This document shows positions 39,726 through 48,164 of a DNA stretch of 64,000 bases, piece by piece. Under the pieces are notes generated by a model that was not told the origin of the DNA, did no database searches, and saw only the letters and a program-made list of their open reading frames with translations. Each line of letters starts with the position of its first letter. Position 1 is the first letter of the stretch. The stretch comes from an uncultured Methylococcaceae bacterium (lineage in GTDB: Bacteria; Pseudomonadota; Gammaproteobacteria; Methylococcales; Methylococcaceae): contig CAIOOA010000185.1 in the NCBI GenBank assembly GCA_903859815.1, positions 40,384 through 104,383 of the forward strand, given 5' to 3'. Made by a program: the position numbers and the translations under genes.

Positions 39726-40742
39726 TCAAGGCTTCGTGATTAGCTCTGGACTTAAGCGCTCCTTCAACTCCTTGCCCTCATGGTAAATAAACAAAGCGCG
39801 CAATTGGTTCGCTTCAGCCGTCTTGAAGCCTTCTTGCTCGCCTTGGCAAAGCAAGGCTGTGTCCCATGCATCGGCCCAAGCCGGGTCATCATGCAGCACG
39901 GTCACAGAAAGCAGATTGTGGTCTACGGGTTTGCCCGTCTTCGGGTTGAGGATATGCGAGTAGGTTTTGCCATTTTCCTCAAAAAAGTTGCGATAAGTGC
40001 CCGAGGTCATCACTGCCTCGCCATTGGCTTGATGAATGGTGATGATTTTTTGCACCTCCCGAGCAAACGGCGTGGGCTTCTCAATGGCAATTCTCCATTC
40101 CCCGCCATTGGATTTACGGCCCTTCACCATCATCTCGCCGCCGATTTCCACCATATAATTTTGGATACCGTTGGATTCCAACAGCTTGGCGATGGCACCG
40201 ACTGTATAGCCTTGGGCAACGGATGACAAATCGATGCCCACTTCAGGGTCTTTCTTCATGATCCTAAGACGCTCTTCGTCAAGGACAATTTTATCCATGC
40301 CAACATGAGCCAGCACTCGGTCAATGTCGGCTTGGGTCGGCACTTTCATGTCATGCCGGGAAAAGCCCCAGAGATCGAACACTGGTTTAATGGTTAGGTC
40401 AAGGCAACCGTTGGTCTTCGAGTACACGTCTTTGGATATGGAAAGCAAATCGGCGATTTCCCTGGACACAGGCAGCCATTCGGAGGTTTTTTGCCGGTTC
40501 AATCGGGAAATTTCCGAATCTTCGCGGTAGTTGGACAGTTTGATGTCAATGTCCGCGAAGACATTTTCCACCGCCTTGTGCAGTTCCTCAGGCTTGACAT
40601 CCAAACCGCTTAGCACCATTTTGATATGATAGGTGGTGCCTTGGGCAGCACCTGACAGTTCGGTTTCATCACCCGCAGGCTGGCAGGCGGCAAGAAAAAA
40701 CGCAGCCAATAAGGCGCTGCCGAGTCGTTTGCTGATATTCAT
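39726..40742 (-). CDS. apbE: FAD:protein FMN transferase (lipoprotein)
   Basis: About 338 residues from the ATG at 40742. Lipoprotein signal peptide with lipobox LAAC (MNISKRLGSALLAAFFLAAC). ApbE transfers FMN from FAD onto Thr of target proteins in the periplasm. Family landmarks are GTTYHIKM, GIDLSSVAQGYTVGAIAKLL, MVEIGGEMMVKG and MTSGTYRNFFEENGKTYSHI. No partner nqr or rnf genes are nearby, but the FMN-binding protein at 57476-58018 has a flavinylation motif that could be a substrate. Alternative start at 40754. Confidence 0.95.
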   Translation of the reverse strand: MNISKRLGSALLAAFFLAACQPAGDETELSGAAQGTTYHIKMVLSGLDVKPEELHKAVENVFADIDIKLSNYREDSEISRLNRQKTSEWLPVSREIADLLSISKDVYSKTNGCLDLTIKPVFDLWGFSRHDMKVPTQADIDRVLAHVGMDKIVLDEERLRIMKKDPEVGIDLSSVAQGYTVGAIAKLLESNGIQNYMVEIGGEMMVKGRKSNGGEWRIAIEKPTPFAREVQKIITIHQANGEAVMTSGTYRNFFEENGKTYSHILNPKTGKPVDHNLLSVTVLHDDPAWADAWDTALLCQGEQEGFKTAEANQLRALFIYHEGKELKERLSPELITKP

Positions 40743-41160
40743 ATCGGGAAGCATATTTTAAATTTACTGTTTGAACAATATTGCCATGGGCAGCCGAGTT
40801 GATCGATTGTCTCTCAATCAGCACCCAAATCAACAACAATGGGTGGCACATCCTTGTATTTTACTCTAAGCTAGTGTTTCATAATTCGTTTGATGCCATA
40901 TTGCGCACCATTGCCGGGATCGTTCAAGTTCACGGAATCTGCCAATGTGGCGCATTGGCCTAACGACAAACACCATTATGCAACCATTTCACAGCACAAA
41001 ACGAAGACCGGGCATAAACAATTGCAGCCATCTGTCTACTGGTTTACAGCCAGACACGGTATTATTAGATGATAAACTATCGCTGCCAATGGTAGCATTT
41101 GCTACTCAAACAATCCCAAAAGCATCGCTGAACAATCGATAAACTAAAGAAGAGGAATTT
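40743..41160. other. Divergent intergenic region
   Basis: 418 bases between apbE and the UPF0182 gene, without a supported gene. Short open frames here are random. It presumably contains both promoters; AGAAGAGGAATTT just before 41161 is a good ribosome site. Confidence 0.5.
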
Positions 41161-43842
41161 ATGCGAAATTGGAAAAGACTGCTGATGATCCTCGCCGGGG
41201 TGCTTGTTGCCTTGAACGTGGTCGTAATTGTAATGGGGATCACGCTGACCGATTTTCTGGTCGATTTCTGGTGGTTCAGTTCTCTCGATTACGGGAGCTA
41301 CTTCTGGCTGCGTGTAATCTACCGTTATATTTTTTTGGGTGGGGTGACAATCTTCTTCTTTATTATCTTTTTCATGAATTTCTGGGTAGCCTCGGGCTTT
41401 CTAGGAGTGGATAAGACCGCCTTTTCAGCCCTTGGACGCGATGCCGACGACAACCAGTACCGCAAAGTGCTGCGGCTATTCCAAAGTGGCTCCATGAAGG
41501 TCTACATCCCGATTGCGCTGATTTTGGCAATCATGATCGCCAAGCCTTTCTACAGCCAATGGGAAAGCGCCTTGCTGTTTTTCTTCGGGCCAAACTCAGG
41601 GATAAATGACCGGGAATATGGAAGAGACATCAGTTACTATCTGTTCAGGCTGCCCATCATTGAAGTGGTCGAAAGAGAAATGTTGATTGCCTTTTCCGTT
41701 TTGTTGCTGGCCATAACCTTCCTCTACTGGCTGGAGCATCAACTGATCCCCGAACAGAAAAAAGCATGGCCGAAAGGTGCCAAGATTCATTTGAGCCTAC
41801 TCGTCTTCGTGACCGCCTTGATCCTGGCCTTCAGCTTCTGGTTGAACCTGGACTACCTGCTGTACACCTCGGTCCATCAGCCCGTCTTCTTCGGGCCAGG
41901 CTTTGTCGAAATGAACTACCTGAAGCCACTCATCTGGGTCTCAGTGATCGCCTTGATGGCGGCGACGGTGAGCGGGATTTATTGGGCCAATGTCGGCAAG
42001 GGCTTCAAGACGACCATTGGTTTTTTGGTGGTCTTCCTGTTGGCCTGGGGGCTTAGGTTCAACAACATTTTGCCTGATACGATTAATCGATTTTTGGTCA
42101 AGCCCAACCCGGTCAAGTTCGACCGCAATTACATGGCCTACAACATAGAGGCAACGCTGAAGGCATACGACCTCGAAGACCTCAGCACCATCCAAGTGAC
42201 CGAAGCGACCGGCCTTAAAATGATCGAGCCGGACATTCGCCAGCATCTGCATAACATCCCGGTGTGGGACCCCGAATTCCTAGACGATGTCTATCAACAG
42301 TTGCAAGGCATCAGGCCGTATTATAATTTCACCGAAGTGGATGTGGCGCGTTACCCGCTAAACGGGATGATCGAGCAAATCAACCTTGCGGCGCGTGAAA
42401 TCAACATTGAGAAGCTTCCAGCCGAGGCACAGAACTGGGAAAACACTCATCTGCGCTATACCCATGGCTTTGGCGCGGTGATCACGCCAGCCGCCCAGGA
42501 TGGCGAAACGCCGATGAAATGGTTCCTGCGGGATTTGAGCCTACAATCCGACCAAGGGTTCAAGATTGAAAAGCCGGATATCTATATTGGCGCGGAAAAT
42601 TTGACTTACGCCATCGTACCCAACAGACTCAGAGTTCCCGCCATTTCAACTTTTGATGACATGGGTTCTAGCCAAAGCTATTCCGGCAAGGATGGCATTC
42701 AGCTTTCGTCCCTATTCCGCAGGTTGCTGATGTCGATCTATTTCCGGGATCGTAATTTGTTTTTTTCACTCAACATCGACTCCGAAAGCAAGGCATTGTT
42801 CCGCCGCAACATTATTGATCGCGTCAAAACGCTGACCCCTTATCTTTCCATTGACAACGACCCCTATATTGTGGTGACTTCGAAGCGGATTTACTGGGTG
42901 CTGGATGCCTACACGACATCGAATTGGTTTCCGTTTGCCCAAGACTTTCGCTATACCTTCAAGGATTTCAAACGCGAGGATAAAAAGACCTTCAACTACA
43001 TTCGCAATTCGGTAAAGATCGTCATCGATGCCTTTGACGGTACGGTGGACTATTACATCTCAAATACCAAAGACCCGATCATTCAAGGCTACAGCAAAGC
43101 CTATCCCAACCTATTTAAGGACATTGCGGCCATGCCCCCGTTGCTGCGCCAGCAATTGCGTTACCCGCAGGATATTTTCCAGGTGCAGATGAGTATCTAT
43201 GCCAAGTACCATCAAACCGATCCGGCCCTCTTCTACCAGCAATCGGAAACTTGGGACTTCGCCAAGGTGGCTGACAAGCCGGTCAAGCCCTATTACCTGA
43301 CCACGCTATTGGATGGTGCCAGAGAGCTACAGCCTTTCGTCTTGCTCAATCCGATGACACCGATCGGACGCAACAATCTGAGCATGTTGGCGGTGGCCGG
43401 GGTGGATCGGTTGGATGCCGCCGGAGCATTGTTTGAAAAGGAAATTATCGTTTACAAGTTCAGCCGCGAAATTCAAGTCGACGGGCCATCGCAAGTCAGC
43501 GCACTGATTGACCAAAGCCCTGAAATTTCACGCTTGTTCTCGCTATGGGATCAAAGAGGGTCAAAAGTGGTGCGGGGGCGTATCATCGTACTACCGATAG
43601 GCAAGTCGATTATCTATGTACAACCGATTTACTTGGTTTCGACAGGAACCACCAAGATACCTGAACTCGTCCGTATCGTCCTTTCCATGGGTAACGAGGT
43701 CGTCATGGACACGAGTTTGGAGGGGGCTTGGAACAAGTTGGAAGCCCGCTTGCATAGGGATCAGCAATTCACCCCTGAAGGAGTCAGGATTCAAAAGTCG
43801 CAACAGCCAGTTGAAAATCTGCCTTCTGCCGACCCGATGTAA
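41161..43842 (+). CDS. UPF0182 family membrane protein
   Basis: 893 residues. Seven hydrophobic spans fill the first 300 residues (for example ILAGVLVALNVVVIVMGITL and ILALAFSF-type segments), followed by a large extracytoplasmic domain with the family stretches KPNPVKFDRNYMAYNIEAT, DPYIVVTSKRIYWVLDAYTT and NYIRNSVKIVIDAFDGTVDY. Function of the family is not established. Complete and not in an operon. Confidence 0.92.
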   Translation: MRNWKRLLMILAGVLVALNVVVIVMGITLTDFLVDFWWFSSLDYGSYFWLRVIYRYIFLGGVTIFFFIIFFMNFWVASGFLGVDKTAFSALGRDADDNQYRKVLRLFQSGSMKVYIPIALILAIMIAKPFYSQWESALLFFFGPNSGINDREYGRDISYYLFRLPIIEVVEREMLIAFSVLLLAITFLYWLEHQLIPEQKKAWPKGAKIHLSLLVFVTALILAFSFWLNLDYLLYTSVHQPVFFGPGFVEMNYLKPLIWVSVIALMAATVSGIYWANVGKGFKTTIGFLVVFLLAWGLRFNNILPDTINRFLVKPNPVKFDRNYMAYNIEATLKAYDLEDLSTIQVTEATGLKMIEPDIRQHLHNIPVWDPEFLDDVYQQLQGIRPYYNFTEVDVARYPLNGMIEQINLAAREINIEKLPAEAQNWENTHLRYTHGFGAVITPAAQDGETPMKWFLRDLSLQSDQGFKIEKPDIYIGAENLTYAIVPNRLRVPAISTFDDMGSSQSYSGKDGIQLSSLFRRLLMSIYFRDRNLFFSLNIDSESKALFRRNIIDRVKTLTPYLSIDNDPYIVVTSKRIYWVLDAYTTSNWFPFAQDFRYTFKDFKREDKKTFNYIRNSVKIVIDAFDGTVDYYISNTKDPIIQGYSKAYPNLFKDIAAMPPLLRQQLRYPQDIFQVQMSIYAKYHQTDPALFYQQSETWDFAKVADKPVKPYYLTTLLDGARELQPFVLLNPMTPIGRNNLSMLAVAGVDRLDAAGALFEKEIIVYKFSREIQVDGPSQVSALIDQSPEISRLFSLWDQRGSKVVRGRIIVLPIGKSIIYVQPIYLVSTGTTKIPELVRIVLSMGNEVVMDTSLEGAWNKLEARLHRDQQFTPEGVRIQKSQQPVENLPSADPM

Positions 43843-43858
43843 GCCATAAAACCCGCCG

Positions 43859-43889
43859 CAGCCATTCGAGGTTTCGCCAAGAATGGCTG
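43859..43889. terminator. Bidirectional terminator-like hairpin
   Basis: cagccattc (43859-43867) and gaatggctg (43881-43889) in the gap between the convergent UPF0182 and secreted-protein genes. No long T run, so moderate support. Confidence 0.45.
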
Positions 43890-43914
43890 TGGCAGCCGCT
43901 TTAGTTTGGTGAGT

Positions 43915-44715
43915 TTAATTCGTGGGAATCGCTTCGCCACCTGGCAGGCCCGGATAGGGGATGGCTCCACCCGTGGGATTATTCCTGCCTTTTCCTTGAG
44001 TAGGAAGAGGTTTCTCCTGCTCCGGCTCATCCGTCCCTTCTTCCTCCGTAGGCACCTCCATCGTATCCAATTTGTCGGCCATGGTCGACCCAGTGTCGAT
44101 AGACACCTGGTTCTTTTCCACTAGGGTCAGTTTATTGCCAATTGTCGTGAAATAGACTTTTAAGCTTCCTTTGAGGACACGCGGACCCGAAATGAGGTAC
44201 TGTTCCTTTACCGAATATTCAAACAGTGCCGATTCCATGTCTTCGCCTACGGTCCGCTCTAATGGCTCTCCGATGGCATCGTGATGACCGTTTTGGGCAA
44301 AAAAGGCACTTAGCGAAATTTGGTCGCCCGTGGGAACGCCCATGCCGTTAAACGTACTGAAAAAACCTTGAAGCTTTGCGCGCGCCATGACTTTCCCATT
44401 GATACCCGGTGGGAACTCATGTTCAAACTTCAGCACAATTTCTTTTTTTATAGGGGCTTGAGCTACGAAACTCGAATTCAATATGGAAATGCTGTTAACT
44501 TTATTGCTGTTGTAACAAACCCTTGGAATTTTGCCGTGTTCGCTGGGTACAATTTTCACGCCGGGAAAGCTGCCGAAAATTTCGACGCAACTCGCACCGG
44601 GCAGTTGCCCTTCCAACCGAATGCCCTGAATTTCCACCACCAGAGCCGAAACGGAAGTCGGTGCAAACAGGGTCCAAAGCAAACATACCGATAACAATCG
44701 TTTGGGCCTTTTCAT
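43915..44715 (-). CDS. Secreted hypothetical protein
   Basis: About 266 residues from the ATG at 44715, which has GAGGAG six bases ahead. Signal peptide KRLLSVCLLWTLFAPTSVSA. The middle is predicted beta-rich (VVEIQGIRLEGQLPGASCVE) with no recognised domain, and the last 55 residues are Glu/Pro/Gly-rich and probably disordered. Two cysteines in the mature N-terminal half (at about 43 and 66) could form a disulfide. Unknown function. Confidence 0.75.
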   Translation of the reverse strand: MKRPKRLLSVCLLWTLFAPTSVSALVVEIQGIRLEGQLPGASCVEIFGSFPGVKIVPSEHGKIPRVCYNSNKVNSISILNSSFVAQAPIKKEIVLKFEHEFPPGINGKVMARAKLQGFFSTFNGMGVPTGDQISLSAFFAQNGHHDAIGEPLERTVGEDMESALFEYSVKEQYLISGPRVLKGSLKVYFTTIGNKLTLVEKNQVSIDTGSTMADKLDTMEVPTEEEGTDEPEQEKPLPTQGKGRNNPTGGAIPYPGLPGGEAIPTN

Positions 44716-44904
44716 GGAACTCCTCAAAATGTAGGTTTAATAATTAATGACATGTGGGTTTCCCCCACCCGGCTTGGGCTGTGTAATCCAAGCCATGGTC
44801 GGGCTTCGTAAGGTAAAGCATAACCAAGCTTGTCGGGAAAGTCTCCCGTATTCTCAACTTCAATCCCCGTCAAAGGGCATTTATCCCATAGTTACCAAAC
44901 AATT

Positions 44905-46002
44905 ATGAATCAAATAGACGTAATTATCATCGGTGGAGGCGTTTCCGGCCTGATGTGTGCCCGCGAACTTTCCGATGCAGGCAAACGGGTTGCCATACTC
45001 GAAAGGCAGTCACTAGCGAAAGAATCATCATGGGCGGGTGGAGGCATACTCTCCCCGCTAAACCCATGGCGCGCCGCAGAACCCATCACGCAGCTTTGCC
45101 GCTGGAGTCAAGCCGCCTACCCTCACATGGCGGAAGAACTCAAATCAAGCACAGGAATCGACCCGGAATGGCTGCTTAGCGGCCTGTTATTCAGTGATTG
45201 CCAAGAGCTTGGCATCGCCAAAGCATGGGCCGATACCCATGCCACCCGTTACGAATCGATGAACCCCACCGATCTGGCGGGGATCGAACCCAATATCCGC
45301 CCAAAGGCTGGTAGCCCACTGCTATTGCCCGATATTGCCCAAGTACGCAACCCGCGCCTGCTACGGGCATTACGGACAGATTTGGCCCGTCGCGGGGTGA
45401 AATTGTTGGAACGACACCCAGTGGATCACATCAAGATAGAAAAGGGCAGGGCGGTAAGTGTCATCGCCAACCATCAAACCTTCACGGCCCAAGATTTTGT
45501 CGTCACGGCTGGGGCTTGGTCCGGCCTTGTGGCATTCAATTCGGGTTTGCCAGAACTGCCGATCATGCCGGTCAAAGGTGAAATGCTCATCTTCCAAGCA
45601 CCCCCCGGACTTTTGCAGCACATGGTCTTGAGCGAAGGACGCTATTTGATTCCTCGCAAGGATGGCAAGATACTGGCTGGCAGCACCATTGAAAACGCAC
45701 AATTCAATAAAGGCACCACCGAAGTGGCTTTTGAAGCCTTGAACGCATTCGCCATTTCCTTGCTGCCCGCGTTGCGGCACTGTAACATAGAAAAACACTG
45801 GGCCGGCTTGCGGCCGGGTTCAAGCGATGGCATTCCCACCATTGGGCCGCACCCAGATGTCGGCAACCTCTACTTCAACTGTGGGCATTTCCGCAATGGG
45901 TTTGTGATGGCCCCAGCCTCGGCGAAGTTGTTAGCCAATCATGTCTTGCAGCAATTACCCATCGTATCCCCTGAACCCTATCTTCCAACAGCAAAGGGGT
46001 AA
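44905..46002 (+). CDS. thiO: Glycine oxidase-like FAD oxidoreductase (ThiO)
   Basis: 365 residues from the ATG at 44905. N-terminal dinucleotide-binding fold VIIIGGGVSGLMCARELSDA with the Glu at the end of strand 2 (AILER), and a substrate domain with GGGILSPLNPW. The C-terminus has GLRPGSSDGIPTIGPHPDV and the closing GHFRNGFVMAPASA motif of the DAO family. ThiO makes dehydroglycine for the thiamin thiazole ring. No thi genes are adjacent, so the assignment rests on the family. The frame is open further upstream but lacks a start site. Confidence 0.9.
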   Translation: MNQIDVIIIGGGVSGLMCARELSDAGKRVAILERQSLAKESSWAGGGILSPLNPWRAAEPITQLCRWSQAAYPHMAEELKSSTGIDPEWLLSGLLFSDCQELGIAKAWADTHATRYESMNPTDLAGIEPNIRPKAGSPLLLPDIAQVRNPRLLRALRTDLARRGVKLLERHPVDHIKIEKGRAVSVIANHQTFTAQDFVVTAGAWSGLVAFNSGLPELPIMPVKGEMLIFQAPPGLLQHMVLSEGRYLIPRKDGKILAGSTIENAQFNKGTTEVAFEALNAFAISLLPALRHCNIEKHWAGLRPGSSDGIPTIGPHPDVGNLYFNCGHFRNGFVMAPASAKLLANHVLQQLPIVSPEPYLPTAKG

Positions 46003-46099
46003 GATTCGCATCGATTCATTCAGCAAACGCGGATAGTTTCCTAAAAACGCTAAATAGCTTGTAGGAAAGCACTAAAGTTCTCTATAATATTGATTCAAC

Positions 46100-46175
46100 G
46101 CCGATGTAGCTCAGTCGGTAGAGCAGCACATTCGTAATGTGCGGGTCGTGTGTTCGATTCACATCATCGGCTCCA
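46100..46175 (+). tRNA. tRNA-Thr (anticodon CGT)
   Basis: 76 bases including an encoded CCA. Acceptor stem GCCGATG pairs with CATCGGC, D arm GCTC/GAGC, anticodon stem GCACA/TGTGC around loop TTCGTAA (anticodon CGT, reading ACG), and T arm GTGTG TTCGATT CACAT. All stems pair. A terminator follows within nine bases. Confidence 0.97.
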
Positions 46176-46183
46176 AAATATCA

Positions 46184-46219
46184 AAGCCTTACGGTCACAT
46201 GACGGTAAGGCTTTTTTGT
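46184..46219 (+). terminator. Terminator of tRNA-Thr
   Basis: aagccttac (46184-46192) and gtaaggctt (46205-46213) followed by a TTTTT run. Confidence 0.85.
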
Positions 46220-46334
46220 TGGTGCTACGCCAGTGCTACGGTTTGGGAAAATTGAGCCGTTTCAACCGTAAAATTTGCAAACTTAAATCTTTCGAATGGG
46301 TTGTGCTGATGTTCCATGATGTTGTAGCGTCACA

Positions 46335-46958
46335 TCAAGATGCATGGCTAGGATGCGACCACTCAGCTTGATCCCGTGCGGGCAAATGCCGGTCACGATC
46401 ATAGGGTGGCGTTTCATGGACGGGCATGGCATCGTCCGGGAAGTCATTGGCCCAATTTTGCCGGGTTTTTTCATCGGCATAGTAGCGTAGGTAAAGCTCA
46501 ATATCTTCCTCGCTGCCACTGCTCACCAAGTCGATGTGCCAAGCCGAATACTCATCAATCGGCATGGTCGGGCCTTCATCCCGCAACACCTCATGCCACA
46601 ACACCTGATAAAGTTCACGGTCGCTGAGGTGGTTGGTGCTGTAGAGAAACATGCGCAGCAAGGCCAGACCGCGTATCACTTCCCAGAGCTTAGGTTTAAG
46701 TTGCTCGTCATCCAACTCCTCAGGAGCAGTCAGTTCCATTCCGCCGCGTACCAACAAGTCAAAAGGCGTGGTCCATTCACCTTCCTCGTAGTTCACCACA
46801 CGCTCCCAGAACTGTTCCCGCAACTTCGGGGGCATTTCTTCAGACTCAAAGAACGACAGTTCTCCGCCAGCGAGTTCTTTGGCCCGTCGTTGTAAATCTT
46901 GGATATGCTCTTGTATATCAGCGTTTTCTTGGATTTCAATAGGTGGTTTTTTGGTCAT
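46335..46958 (-). CDS. Conserved-looking hypothetical protein
   Basis: 207 residues, acidic, no signal peptide or membrane segment, and not recognised. The N-terminal 45 residues are a charged helix; the middle has two long helices with many Glu, Leu and Trp (FWERVVNYEEGEWTTPFDLL). Its neighbour downstream is tRNA-Thr in the opposite sense. Length and codon use look real. Confidence 0.65.
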   Translation of the reverse strand: MTKKPPIEIQENADIQEHIQDLQRRAKELAGGELSFFESEEMPPKLREQFWERVVNYEEGEWTTPFDLLVRGGMELTAPEELDDEQLKPKLWEVIRGLALLRMFLYSTNHLSDRELYQVLWHEVLRDEGPTMPIDEYSAWHIDLVSSGSEEDIELYLRYYADEKTRQNWANDFPDDAMPVHETPPYDRDRHLPARDQAEWSHPSHAS

Positions 46959-47001
46959 TTCAGTACCTTCTTGGAAGGGTTGTCAGCGTGGTGTTATAGC
47001 C

Positions 47002-47250
47002 TCAAGCATTGTGCAAGTCCGCCATTAATTCCTCGCTGGTCAAATCAATCGCTGCGACACCATAACGGTGCAGATCAAGCAGAAATCTTACCCTATCCAT
47101 ACCGGCCATAGCCGCAGCCGTGCCGCTGCAAATCCGTTTCATCTCGAATAACTTTGCCGCCATCGCCATTTTTGCCTCCTGTTCGAATTGCTCTGGGGAT
47201 TGTTGCAGGGCATCAGGAAGTTTCTCCGGGTAATTCACCATGAGTTGCAT
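47002..47250 (-). CDS. UPF0175 family antitoxin-like protein
   Basis: 82 residues with the UPF0175 pattern: FEQEAKMAMAAKLFEMKRIC, then SGTAAAMAGMDRVRFLLDLHRYGV, a helix-turn-helix-like core. UPF0175 proteins are usually antitoxins paired with a PIN-domain toxin, but no toxin gene is next to it. Expressed from the minus strand upstream of the hypothetical gene at 46958. Confidence 0.82.
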   Translation of the reverse strand: MQLMVNYPEKLPDALQQSPEQFEQEAKMAMAAKLFEMKRICSGTAAAMAGMDRVRFLLDLHRYGVAAIDLTSEELMADLHNA

Positions 47251-47340
47251 ATGGTTTCTCCTGTTGATTCAATTGCTCGTTCACAAGCTCCAGTTTGGAA
47301 ATATAGTCTTTGGAAGAACTCGCTTTCTGTTAAGCATCCG

Positions 47341-47389
47341 GGAAGCTGGAGCTTCCAATGCGGGGTTCCCAAACTGGAGTTTGGGAACC
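47341..47389. repeat. Pair of perfect GG-centred hairpins
   Basis: ggaagct-gg-agcttcc (47341-47356) and ggttcccaaact-gg-agtttgggaacc (47364-47389), each a perfect palindrome split by GG. A related half, agctccagtttgg, occurs at about 47285. Typical of REP-like intergenic arrays. Confidence 0.8.
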
Positions 47390-47444
47390 AGCATAAGTGT
47401 TTGAATTGGATGTACCGGCGAATTTTAAGCCTAAGGCATATGGA

Positions 47445-47549
47445 CTGATGTTACGCAGTGGTCTAGTTTTGGAGCGTCAAAGCTTGCTTTGACAGGCGAA
47501 GCAAGCTTCGCATTTTCAACTCTCTTGTCAAAGCAAGCTTTGACGCTCC
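47445..47549. repeat. Dispersed palindromic element, copy B
   Basis: Shares ctgatgttac, ggagcgtcaa, gcgaagcaag and ttgacgctcc in the same order with copy A at 9756-9858, about 105 against 103 bases. The right terminal inverted repeat (taacatcag) is missing in this copy, so it may be a decayed insertion. Confidence 0.75.
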
Positions 47550-47656
47550 CAATCCTACCCTTGACATTATTATGGCGTAGGGGTAAATACTGAACTTTGG
47601 CGCGGGATGCTGCCGTGCCAACTCATTATTCACAAGCTTAAGAAGGAATTTAGATC

Positions 47657-47974
47657 ATGCCCGCACAACGCCATTTCCCGCAAGCCGAAGCCGACTGCAT
47701 TATATGGCTGAACCTTTACGCCGCCAAGCTGGTTAAATACGGTCATCAAGGCGTTGCCATCGAAACCCGCATCAATGGCGGCGAATGGGGCTTACTCGGT
47801 CATTACACTCAAAAGCCCGTCTATGACGACCGCCCGCTTGCCGTCCCCGGCACCCCGTAAAGCCGCGACTACCGAATGTGCTGGTGGGACAAGGACGAAG
47901 CCAACGGTGAATGGAGCGCGGTGCAGACGGTGTTGGTGGGGGGTAAATTTGCCTCGCCAAGTTCACAAATTTAA
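47657..47974 (+). pseudogene. Hypothetical protein gene interrupted by TAA
   Basis: The frame gives 67 residues from ATG 47657, then TAA (47858-47860), then continues open for 37 more residues (SRDYRMCWWDKDEANGEWSA...) to TAA at 47972. The text after the stop is protein-like and rich in Trp and Asp, which suggests that one codon (such as GAA or CAA) became TAA. The full protein would be about 105 residues of unknown function. A small secreted or cytoplasmic role cannot be told. Confidence 0.7.
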
Positions 47975-48164
47975 TCTGTCGTAGGACGGCAACCATTTGC
48001 CGCCATGGCTTGCCCCGACGGTTTTCGTCGGCATGGGATGCCGACCTACGGCACTGGCGAGCAATTTTTAATCGACGACAGGATTTTCCAAACCACAGAA
48101 ATCGCCAGAATTTATGCTAAAGTGGCATGAATTTTGGTGAAGGCATTGCTTTTAGGTATAAAAT

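Larger units (their letters stand above)
47251..47656. other. Repeat-filled intergenic region
   Basis: Holds two GG-centred hairpins (47341-47356 and 47364-47389) and dispersed repeat copy B (47445-47549). No gene is supported. Confidence 0.7.

Noticed and set aside
46218..46334. Possible attachment site or integrase remnant after tRNA-Thr (gtgctacgccagtgctacgg)
   Set aside because: No integrase gene and no second copy of the tRNA 3' end were seen in the window.
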